Source: an uncultured Lachnoanaerobaculum sp.
Lineage (GTDB): Bacteria; Bacillota; Clostridia; Lachnospirales; Lachnospiraceae
Assembly: GCF_938015485.1 (NCBI RefSeq)
Contig: NZ_CALLVU010000056.1
Span: 1-18,827, forward strand
Direction: 5' to 3'
DNA: 18,827 nucleotides
Shown here: piece after piece, positions 8,240 to 15,800 of the stretch
How positions within the stretch are numbered: the stretch's first letter is position 1
Layout of the letters: every line of letters starts with the position of its first letter
The notes under the pieces: generated by a model
The model's input: the letters and a program-made list of their open reading frames with translations, nothing else
What the model was told of the DNA's origin: nothing
Databases searched by the model: none
Made by a program: the position numbers and the translations under genes

Positions 8240-8260
8240 CATAAGTACATAATGCAAAAT
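8228..8260 (+). repeat. 33-bp direct repeat, left copy
   Basis: This sequence begins TGTAAGCGTC and ends ATGCAAAAT. It recurs base for base at 12162-12194 in the same orientation, and the match stops exactly at both edges. The left copy contains the udp -35 box and one arm of its inverted repeat. The two copies bracket about 3.9 kb of accessory genes. Confidence 0.95.
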
Positions 8261-8271
8261 GTTATTTAATA

Positions 8272-8300
8272 TTGACTTTTATATCATAAATACATAGAAT
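8272..8300 (+). promoter_or_regulatory. Candidate distal promoter of the DUF262 gene
   Basis: TTGACT (8272-8277) and TAGAAT (8295-8300) are 17 bp apart on the plus strand. Use of this promoter would give a leader of about 175 nt. It lies just outside the left 33-bp repeat, so it travels with the accessory block. Confidence 0.45.
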
Positions 8301-8361
8301 CATATTTATACAGTTCATATAGACACTTTATCCGATATGGTTTTGTAATTTTAACCTTAAT

Positions 8362-8388
8362 TTGGCAATTTTATTATAATAATATAAT
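8362..8388 (+). promoter_or_regulatory. Candidate proximal promoter of the DUF262 gene
   Basis: TTGGCA (8362-8367) precedes a perfect TATAAT (8383-8388) with a 15-bp spacer, or an overlapping TAATAT at 17 bp. GGCAATTTT at the -35 side and AAAATTTTGCC just after the -10 form an imperfect inverted repeat around the core promoter, possibly an operator. The leader would be about 90 nt. Confidence 0.5.
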
Positions 8389-8483
8389 ATGAAAATTTTG
8401 CCCTACAGTTTCAAACATTAATGTTAATAATCTGAACATGAAAAATAAGTGTTTTATTGTATGAAATATAAGGAGAAACGGTA

Positions 8484-10115
8484 ATGAAAACTATAACAGC
8501 AAAGCCTGAAGATATTAGAACAATATTTTCAAGGGAATATCAGATTCCAATGTTCCAAAGAGAATATTCATGGGAACAGGAGCAATGCGAAACTCTTTGG
8601 GATGATTTGATTGATTTTCATAATGAAAAAGATAAAAAAGATAAATATTTTTTAGGAAATATTGTAGTACATCCAATTGATGAAAGTGAAAAATTTTCAG
8701 TTATAGATGGGCAACAAAGACTGACAACTCTTCTCTTGCTTATCAGAGCACTTTTTGATAATGCGGGTACAGTAAAAGCATTGGAGGAGTGTTTAAAGAT
8801 AAAAGACAAGCTAAGTTCAGAGCTCACAAATAATATAAGATTAAATTCAGATGTTATTGAGAATGATAAGAAAAACCTTGAAAAAATTATCTTAGAAGGC
8901 CGCTGCGATGATGAAAATTCGAGACTTTATATCAATTATGATATGTTCAAGAAGAAAGTTTCAGATTGGAAGCAAGGAAAAACTTCTGATGAATTAAATA
9001 AACTTATTTTGACATTCTTAGACAATGTAGTATTATTACCGATATTATGCGAAACAGAAGATGATGCTTTGAATATTTTTGAGACTATAAATAACAGAGG
9101 TCTTTCATTAAGCGATGCGGATATATTTAAGTCAAAGCTTTATGCAGGAATTGAAAGTTCAAAGCGAAGTGAGTTTATAGATGAATGGAATGAGTTATAT
9201 GATCAGGAAGACCTGTTTCGTATTTTAATGTACATCTGTAGAGCTCAGGAAAATGATATTTCCAGGGAAAAGGGACTAAGGTCTTATTTTTCATCTAAAA
9301 CAGGTAGACTACAGAATCCAGGCGATGTAATGGCTTCTTTAAAAAAAATAAATGCAATAATAGATACAAAAACAGGTAGCTATAATGATTCATTATGGAA
9401 TATTTTGGAAAATTATCCTAATCAATATTGGAGATATCCCTTATATGTATTCTTACATAAATATATGATATGGAAAGAAGACGGTGAGTTATATTTACCT
9501 GAAGAACATTATGAAGAATATAAGAAGCTGGTAATGTTAACGACAGCATATTACTTTGTAAAAGGTGTTGTGTATAACTCTGTTAATACTGTAAAAGATA
9601 CAACATTTAAGGTATGTGCAAAAATAGAAAATAATGATAATTACCTGTCTGAGTATATAGATAATATGGGCAATGATTTAAAAATATTCTATGACAAACT
9701 TGAAAGCGCGGATTTGGGTAGATGTAAAAGAGGAATTGTCTTACTAAGTGGATTTTTGAATAAATCACAAAGTGTTGAAGATTTTTGTGACTTGATTTTA
9801 AACTCCAGTAACAGTATAGAAATAGAGCATATATTACCAAGAAAGTGGTCTGATAATAATGACTGGGATGAACAGAAGGCAAAAGAAGTAATGGAAACTT
9901 TAGGTAACCTTGCACCATTTGAGAAAAAGCTAAATATAAGTGCAAGTAATGAATTTTTCAAAAAGAAAAAGAAGGCCTACGAAGAATCAAAGTTTGCAGA
10001 TATTCAAGATTTATCAAAACTTGATAAATGGGACTATGATGAAGTAAAGATAAGAGAAGAAAATATTATTAATAGAATAAAATCTTTTATAAAAGAAGTA
10101 TCTAAATTTGTATAA
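8484..10115 (+). CDS. DUF262/DUF1524 protein, GmrSD-like putative defence nuclease
   Basis: A 543-residue soluble protein. The N-terminal DUF262 (ParB/Srx-like) domain shows IPMFQREYSW at 21-30 and DGQQR at 75-79, the signature linked to nucleotide-dependent activity. FETINNRGLSLSD near 199-211 is also typical. The C-terminal DUF1524 region carries an HNH-like nuclease pattern: EHILP with His449, GNLAPFEKK with Asn475, and Asn484, followed by FFKKKKKAYEES. Fused DUF262-DUF1524 proteins include GmrSD type IV restriction enzymes, BrxU and SspE, which attack modified or foreign DNA. Here it is a stand-alone gene with its own promoters, AAGGAG before the ATG, and a terminator behind. It is transcribed opposite to all neighbours, so it is probably an independent unit. 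Which modification it senses cannot be told from sequence. Confidence 0.85.
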   Translation: MKTITAKPEDIRTIFSREYQIPMFQREYSWEQEQCETLWDDLIDFHNEKDKKDKYFLGNIVVHPIDESEKFSVIDGQQRLTTLLLLIRALFDNAGTVKALEECLKIKDKLSSELTNNIRLNSDVIENDKKNLEKIILEGRCDDENSRLYINYDMFKKKVSDWKQGKTSDELNKLILTFLDNVVLLPILCETEDDALNIFETINNRGLSLSDADIFKSKLYAGIESSKRSEFIDEWNELYDQEDLFRILMYICRAQENDISREKGLRSYFSSKTGRLQNPGDVMASLKKINAIIDTKTGSYNDSLWNILENYPNQYWRYPLYVFLHKYMIWKEDGELYLPEEHYEEYKKLVMLTTAYYFVKGVVYNSVNTVKDTTFKVCAKIENNDNYLSEYIDNMGNDLKIFYDKLESADLGRCKRGIVLLSGFLNKSQSVEDFCDLILNSSNSIEIEHILPRKWSDNNDWDEQKAKEVMETLGNLAPFEKKLNISASNEFFKKKKKAYEESKFADIQDLSKLDKWDYDEVKIREENIINRIKSFIKEVSKFV

Positions 10116-10151
10116 ATTTTTTAGCTGTCGGGAAATGAAAGTTATACAAAA

Positions 10152-10196
10152 GGGATGGCGTACTAATTTTGAGTCACGCCACCCCTAAGCTTTTTT
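10152..10196 (+). terminator. Terminator between the DUF262 gene and the Panacea gene, probably bidirectional
   Basis: GGGATGGCGTACT (10152-10164) pairs, with single-base bulges, to AGTCACGCCACCCC (10172-10185). TTTTTT follows at 10191-10196 on the plus strand. On the minus strand the stem is followed by CCCTTTTGT, a weaker U-rich tail, so it may also end the Panacea transcript. Confidence 0.75.
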
Positions 10197-10199
10197 ACT

Positions 10200-10240
10200 C
10201 CATATCTACGAGTACTCATATCAGTACGTTTTCTTACACC
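10200..10240 (-). pseudogene. Remnant of a DUF3841 gene behind the Panacea gene
   Basis: Read on the minus strand, the 41 bp directly after the Panacea stop codon match the internal part of the intact DUF3841 gene (around 11771-11811) at 34 of 41 positions, in the same reading frame. The encoded residues are GVRKRTDMSTRRYG here and GVRKRLDMRTHRYG in the intact protein (residues 68-81). Similarity stops on both sides. This is a decayed fragment of a second, diverged DUF3841 gene rather than a functional gene. Confidence 0.7.
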
Positions 10241-10696
10241 CTACTTTCTATTCATAAGTTCTCTTTGAGCATCCACCTTCATTGCAGTAAGTGATAATGC
10301 TACATCACCGTTATCTTCATAATAAAGACCTGATCTGGCCATCTTCCACGAAAATTCTTCGTGTGATAAAGCACTAAGCTTCCATGGTGACAAACTTCCA
10401 TATCTATTAAAGACTCTTCTCAGTAAACCCTTTGTATCCTCTGAGACTTGAGACTGCAAATTTAATGAATCTTCAAAACCCGATTTCTTTTTAAACTCAG
10501 ATCTGACCTCTTTTAGCACCGGCCCATATTTCCATCCATAAAAAATTGCATCAAACAGAGGTTCATTATTATACATTAGAGATTCTCTTTGTGCAAAATA
10601 CATAAGCTTATGCATTCTCATCTCATCCATATGTTTGCCGTTTTTTTCATAAAACATGTTGTCTAAATCCATTGCAACACTCATTGTATTCTCCAT
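10241..10696 (-). CDS. Panacea-domain (DUF4065, SocA-like) protein, possible antitoxin
   Basis: A 151-residue protein. I set the start at the ATG at 10696 because an AGGAGG lies 6 bp before it; an ATG at 10726 in the same frame has no well-spaced site and would add MYRKNNRRFY. The Panacea core is visible: MHKLMYFAQ at 28-36, YNNEPLFDAIF around 42-52, GWKYGPV at 54-60, and a helical C-terminal half. Panacea domains are known as antitoxin modules of the PanAT toxin-antitoxin systems and as the proteolytic adaptor SocA; they pair with many unrelated toxins. Upstream on the same strand are an alpha/beta hydrolase gene (59 bp away) and a DUF3841 gene. No classical toxin is adjacent, so either one of those is an unrecognised toxin or the partner has been lost. 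The DUF3841 remnant directly behind suggests rearrangement. Confidence 0.75.
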   Translation of the reverse strand: MENTMSVAMDLDNMFYEKNGKHMDEMRMHKLMYFAQRESLMYNNEPLFDAIFYGWKYGPVLKEVRSEFKKKSGFEDSLNLQSQVSEDTKGLLRRVFNRYGSLSPWKLSALSHEEFSWKMARSGLYYEDNGDVALSLTAMKVDAQRELMNRK

Positions 10697-10755
10697 ATAA
10701 AACCTCCTATTATTTTTTCTATACATCTTCCTACATTTTGATTCTTCAATAAAAA

Positions 10756-11442
10756 CTATAATATTGCCTTTATTCCCTTTGCACTGCGAAGAATCGTATC
10801 TGTGAAATGATTACCCAGATTTAATTCAAATATCACCTCACTCCCAAGGTTCTTAAAATACTCTGAAAGCTCTATTGTTTTATCCTGCACAGTTTTTAAT
10901 ACAGGATTTCGTGTATTTGCCTCTTTATCCCCCAGAGAAAAATAAATTTTATCAGGCAATCTCTTATACTCATTTCTTTTGCAATATTCTATAAAGTTAC
11001 TAAACCAAAGTGAGCCTGACATACTTGCCACTCTGTCAAATACATCAGTTTGATACATAGCATAAACAGCAAAAAGTCCTGCAAGTGAATATCCGGCAAT
11101 CCCTGTAAATTTAGGCACTCCCTCTATCAGCTCCTCTGTCTTCGGTAAAATCTCCTCTATAAGTAATTTCAGATACTCATCTGCACCGCCGCTAAAAGAT
11201 TTCTCTTTAGAATATATCGAAGGCATATACCATGGTGACATATCATGGTTCCAATCAATATTTCCAACTACAAGTAAATTTATGGAAGTGCAACCCATAT
11301 TCTGTAATTCTTTATATACACCCTCACCGTCACCCTCAAAAGTATTAAAAACAATCAAAGGAGCATTTTTGTCAGTTGACTTGTATAGGGTGATTTCTTT
11401 ATCTTTTATATTAAACTTTACTTTATTATTATCTGTTATCAC
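10756..11442 (-). CDS. Alpha/beta hydrolase, esterase-like (COG2819 type)
   Basis: A 228-residue cytoplasmic protein with no signal peptide. GYSLAGLFAVYA (about residues 117-128) holds the nucleophile-elbow serine. GDKEANTRNP around 172-181 is a plausible acid region and GNHFTD near 208-213 supplies the likely catalytic histidine. This pattern fits the predicted esterases related to Fes/IroE siderophore esterases, but proteins of this short type act on unknown esters. The start is GTG at 11442, chosen because AGGAGG lies 5 bp upstream. It sits 32 bp after the DUF3841 gene and 59 bp before the Panacea gene, so the three probably share a transcript. If the cassette is a toxin-antitoxin or defence unit, this enzyme is one candidate effector; a simple metabolic esterase is equally possible. 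Confidence 0.75.
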   Translation of the reverse strand: MITDNNKVKFNIKDKEITLYKSTDKNAPLIVFNTFEGDGEGVYKELQNMGCTSINLLVVGNIDWNHDMSPWYMPSIYSKEKSFSGGADEYLKLLIEEILPKTEELIEGVPKFTGIAGYSLAGLFAVYAMYQTDVFDRVASMSGSLWFSNFIEYCKRNEYKRLPDKIYFSLGDKEANTRNPVLKTVQDKTIELSEYFKNLGSEVIFELNLGNHFTDTILRSAKGIKAIL

Positions 11443-11474
11443 CTACACCTCCTACCACCGGCCTTAAATTATAT

Positions 11475-12011
11475 TTATCCGGCTAAAACAAAATGCTCCG
11501 CCTTCAAAACCCATTCCTTTTTTAACTCCCAAAATGTTGCCTGAGTAGATTTCGGTGCGTTCCACCAGTCGGTTTCTATATCTACACAAAAAACATTCTC
11601 CCAACTTTTCAGTTTTTCATCTTCACTCGGATCTTCAATGTCATCTTTTCCATATAGCGGTAAGTATCCGTCATTTAGTATAACGTGCCATATATCAAAG
11701 TCTGACAGTAAAACCCTATTGTCGGGTACATCTATGGATAGCAAAACTATAGGTGTTCCCCTCTCACCACCATATCTATGAGTTCTCATATCCAAGCGTT
11801 TTCGTACACCTTCCCATTGATACCATGCCCATACAGGGTATATTACATCATTTGGCGGCATCCCTATACGTTTTTTCATCTGATCAACAAGCCAATCATA
11901 TGAAGAACTAAACTGACCCTCAAATAATAGGTGTTTTTCATTTGCTATAAGTCTACCTGTCTCAAGTAAAATATCATAAGCAGCCTTATGTTGAATAGTC
12001 CATAAAAGCAT
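11475..12011 (-). CDS. DUF3841 family protein, function unknown
   Basis: A 178-residue soluble protein beginning MLLWTIQHKAAYDILLETG. I chose the ATG at 12011 because AGGGAG lies 6 bp upstream; a longer reading from a TTG at 12029 adds six residues but runs through that ribosome binding site. It is rich in Trp and acidic residues, with conserved-looking blocks WAWYQWEGVRKRLDMR (61-76) and LLSDFDIWHVILN. I recognise it as DUF3841, a family with no established biochemical role that I know of. It heads a three-gene minus-strand unit with the hydrolase and the Panacea protein. A 14-codon ORF (12066-12022, MSNNTDNGYRSKLV) with GAAGGG upstream ends just before its ribosome binding site and could be a leader peptide or chance. 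A diverged fragment of the same family lies at 10200-10240. Confidence 0.7.
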   Translation of the reverse strand: MLLWTIQHKAAYDILLETGRLIANEKHLLFEGQFSSSYDWLVDQMKKRIGMPPNDVIYPVWAWYQWEGVRKRLDMRTHRYGGERGTPIVLLSIDVPDNRVLLSDFDIWHVILNDGYLPLYGKDDIEDPSEDEKLKSWENVFCVDIETDWWNAPKSTQATFWELKKEWVLKAEHFVLAG

Positions 12012-12161
12012 TCTTCTCTCCCTAGACAAGCTTTGATCTATATCCGTTATCAGTATTGTTACTCATCTTAACCCTTCCACACCTATAATTTTATTCAATA
12101 CAGCGTTTTAAGCATTTAAATTACTAATTTCCCCTATCAAAGACATCAGATAAAGTTTTTC

Positions 12162-12194
12162 TGTAAGCGTCAACATAAGTACATAATGCAAAAT
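12162..12194 (+). repeat. 33-bp direct repeat, right copy
   Basis: An exact copy of 8228-8260 in the same orientation. It starts 2 bp after the stop codon of the GAD/DUF1851 gene (minus-strand sense) and about 150 bp upstream of the DUF3841 gene. The minus-strand TTGACG is retained but no TATAAT lies at the right distance, so this copy is not an obvious promoter. Confidence 0.95.
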
Positions 12195-12196
12195 AC

Positions 12197-12799
12197 TTAG
12201 CCCCAATCAAACAATATGCTCTGATGTACGGCTGCATCTCCTTTATTGACATACTTTATTTCTTCAGTACCTCCTGTCACAAGTGCAGGGGCAAAGAAAT
12301 ATATCTCATTTAAAGGCAAAACTCCAAATTTAGCTTTCGCCTCATCAAAAAGTTTACGCCTTAATATCTTTTCTTCAACCTCACTATCAATAAGATATTC
12401 TACAAACTCCTCCACAGTATATGCCGCTACTGAAATATTTCTGTAGTGTATATCCAAAAAAGATATGTCATATTCGCCGTCACCGAGATTCCTGAAATAA
12501 AACAAATCTCCAAATCCTGTCATCATAAACGGAATTCGCGAATAGTCCTCTTTTCCAAGCCATTTATAAAAGCTATCCATATAGTCTTCAGGATCTATAA
12601 GCTTTATAATACCGTCTCCGTAGTTACCGAAACCGTATTCTTTAATAAAATCAAGAATCTGCTCATCCACTCCGGCGCTCCTGCAGGCACCTATTATATG
12701 ATCTGACGGCTTTACAAGCTCCTTACCAGGCTTATACTTTTCTACAAGCTTTTCCCAAACTGATTTTTTGTTCTTTTTAAATGAATCAAATATTCCCAT
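12197..12799 (-). CDS. GAD-like/DUF1851 protein (Tdi1-type immunity family)
   Basis: A 200-residue soluble protein with a strong GGAGG 6 bp before the ATG. After a basic start (MGIFDSFKKNKKSVW), residues about 15-110 resemble the GAD-like domain, and residues about 125-195 resemble DUF1851, the C-terminal domain of T6SS immunity protein Tdi1; FGDLFYFRNLGDGEYDISF and KFGVLPLNEIYFFAPAL are the most telling stretches. Members usually neutralise secreted ADP-ribosyltransferase or other polymorphic toxins, but many occur as orphans. Here it follows pglX by 29 bp, so the two are probably co-transcribed, which is an unusual partner for a methyltransferase. No toxin is encoded nearby. It could be an orphan immunity gene gathered into the island, or have been recruited to control a defence protein. 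The family call is by eye. Confidence 0.6.
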   Translation of the reverse strand: MGIFDSFKKNKKSVWEKLVEKYKPGKELVKPSDHIIGACRSAGVDEQILDFIKEYGFGNYGDGIIKLIDPEDYMDSFYKWLGKEDYSRIPFMMTGFGDLFYFRNLGDGEYDISFLDIHYRNISVAAYTVEEFVEYLIDSEVEEKILRRKLFDEAKAKFGVLPLNEIYFFAPALVTGGTEEIKYVNKGDAAVHQSILFDWG

Positions 12800-12828
12800 A
12801 GTCTACCTCCATAAATACTATAAAATAC

Positions 12829-15800
12829 TTATTTCTCTATTTTACTCATAATATTCTTTGAATCTGCCAATACTTCATAGAACTTTCCGTCCACTCCGGT
12901 TTGGATTTTCCTATAGTTTACCTTTACACCGTCATCAAGATCCAATTCTATACGGCTTAGTGCCAAGTGAGCAATCTTTTCATCATATTCGCGACATTCC
13001 TTTAGCTGCTTTTGCAGTTTTTCTTTACGTTTTTTGGCTGTCGCCACATCCCTTGCATTTGCAACATGGTCTATAGTATCCTGCATACGCTCAATCTCAC
13101 TCTCATATATACGCTGCATACGATGTAAATAATCAATACGAAGATTTCCGACAGTATCCGCATTATACCTGTGAAGGTAAATAAGAGCCTTAAATCCGTT
13201 TTGCTTACCGCTGTCAAACAGCCAATAAATAGGTCTCTTACCTGAACCTGTAACAGAATATGTCTGACAATGATCCTTGAAGAAATCATTCAGAAAATAA
13301 TTTCTTATAATCTCTCTACTTGTATTTCCCTTATTTCCAAGAGCATTTGCAATAAAATCAAGATTCTCTTCCAAAGTGTCTTCACTGTAAACCACCTTTA
13401 ACCAAGTACAAAGGCGTGTAATTATATCAATGTCATCTTCCAAGTATACTTCATCCGTAATCGGAATAATATTGTCAAGGACAGGCTTAAAGCTTGTATA
13501 CTTTGACGCATCCCACTCTCCGCCGGCATAGGCAAGACCTTGTGTATCTAATGAGTAGCGTCCGAACATACAGCCGACAGCGTAGGAAATGAGTGAAACT
13601 ATCTCATCTCTTTGTGTTCTGATATAAGCAGATCCCTTCATAGACTCAGGCACATCTTCCTTAGTGTCAAATACTCTGTGTACTGTAATATCCTTGTCTA
13701 AAACCTCAGGTGTAAGCTCATCCTGTAGGCCGTAAATATCTATAAATATGCGGTTAAGTTCTTCTTCATTGGCTTTTAACTTAGTAAATCGTTGCTCACA
13801 CTCAGATTTCCAATATTTATATGCATCCTCAACCGTTGCAGGTTTGTCAGAATAAATATTTATATGATTTACAAGTGGATGGTGCTTAAAATCCCATGAG
13901 GTTTCGTAGGCGTCCCAGTCAGACTTTGAGCAAGATACGGCTTCTCTAGATATACCTAGTATATCATAGAATTTTTCTTTATCTGATATAAGTGGCAATG
14001 AAACAATATCGCCCACTTTGAAATCTAATGTTGGTGATATAAACTGAAGGAACTGCATACTAACTTTACTATTAAGCAATCCCAGAATCCACATAATATC
14101 ATCTGTCTCTTTTTTTATAAACCCCTTTGCTCCTTTAGAATCAAATAAAAAACCACTTGGACAGTACCTAACTGATAAATTTCCTGAGCTTATAGCCGAC
14201 CATGTTATACCCTCTCTGAATCCATATTCTCCATTATAATTATGAGATCTAACTCTTCCCGTTTTTATGTCTATATTATTCTTAATTGCATACCCATCAT
14301 TACTCCAATTAACCACATAATCATTATTTCCATACCAGTCACGTTCTTTTCCACCTTTATTATATGGAATCCATTTAACATTTTTTTCTGCTGCTTTTTT
14401 TGAGGTTTCACAGTTTAAAGTTATCGAATTAAATATTACTTCTGACCACAATCTCAAAAAACGCTCATTATCCGCTGTTGCCATACCTTCCCTAGTAATA
14501 AAAATCTCATCTAGAGTAGGATAATCAAAACACTTTATAGTATTATCACTAATCCAATACGCAATTAAACTCTGAGGAATTTTTACAAAATTTTCTCCTT
14601 TATTTATATGTAGATTATTATTATGCAAAAATAAGTATTTCTTTTCCTTCTCACTATTTCCTGACAATAATCTAGAGTATAATCCTTTGTATTTACCGTA
14701 TAAACTTATCTTTTTAACAGTAAATGCTACTGTCTGCACAACTTCTCCACCAATTTCTTCAAACCCACGAGCACCCAAATGTACCAAACTAGTTATCTCA
14801 TTATCAAGTATTTTATTACGTATTTTTTCAAAACTAGTTAGGAATAACCAAGATTGCATTGTAATCATAGAGGTATAATAGTCTTCTATTGTAAATTGTA
14901 AGCACCTCTCAATAAAGACAGAAAACATATCTGTTTTTCCACCAATATACTTTCTATTAACATATCTGTTTAGTTTAGTATTAGAATTACTAATTGCCAT
15001 ATAAGGCGGATTTGTCACTACTACATGATATTTCTGTCCCAACACCTTTCCCTGTGCTATCATTTGTGACAGGGTTTCCTTTGTATCCTCTATACCCACT
15101 GTTTCCAAACTTATCTGTCCGGTAGGTTCGCTGTCGGACACAAATCTTTCCAAAAGCTCAAAGTCATACTCTTTTACCGTAAGTATTGAACCGTATTCCT
15201 TGGCATCAATAAAAGTATCAAGTAATGAGTTCATCTGAGATAATACCTTCTCTCTGTCATACTCACTTAGTCCCATACCGAAATATTTCAGATGATTCCT
15301 GTTGATACTGTTGCTCTCCTCTATGGAATGCAGATTCGGTCTGTCTTCTCCGTTTAAGATTCTGCGGTTGTACTGCCTTGCTTTCATCATTACAGCAAAG
15401 TATGAAAGCTGAAAAGCTCTTTCATCTATATCAAGACCATAGATATTATTCCTTAAAATACTTACTGCTGCATCTCTTTGTCCGTATCCTGCACTTTCAT
15501 ATATCTGCATAAGTACATCAAATGCATATACCAAAATATGTCCGCTTCCCATACATGGATCAATGATCTTTATATCCTCAAGATTCAGTCCGGCATACTC
15601 TTTTCTTATTTCCTCCAGTTTTTCTTCTACATCAGGCTCCTGTTTTGCTTCTTCCAGATAGTATTTCCAGTTTGACTTAAGCTCATCATTCGGATGTCCT
15701 TCCACCCACAATCTGCCAAGGCTGTTTTCCACCATATATCTGACTATCCAATCAGGTGTAAACAGCTGTGTTGCAGCAGGAACATCTTCTTTTCTTATCT

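Larger units (their letters stand above)
8177..8483. other. Divergent intergenic region between udp and the DUF262 gene
   Basis: This 307-bp AT-rich gap holds the minus-strand udp promoter, two candidate plus-strand promoters for the DUF262 gene, one copy of the 33-bp repeat, and a perfect 14-bp palindrome AAATTTTAAAATTT at 8191-8204, close to the expected udp transcription start. No gene was found in it. Confidence 0.7.

Noticed and set aside
10697..10726. ATG at 10726 as start of the Panacea gene
   Set aside because: The AGGAGG that fits lies inside this extension, 6 bp before the ATG at 10696.
12012..12029. TTG start at 12029 for the DUF3841 gene
   Set aside because: The six extra codons contain the AGGGAG ribosome binding site of the ATG at 12011, and the family-like sequence starts at MLLWTIQ.
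12162..12194. Right 33-bp copy as a second active promoter
   Set aside because: It keeps TTGACG, but no TATAAT-like box occurs at 16-18 bp on the minus strand.
8228..12194. Classical transposon or integrative element between the 33-bp repeats
   Set aside because: No transposase, integrase, terminal inverted repeats or tRNA target are visible, so only a repeat-bounded block can be claimed.
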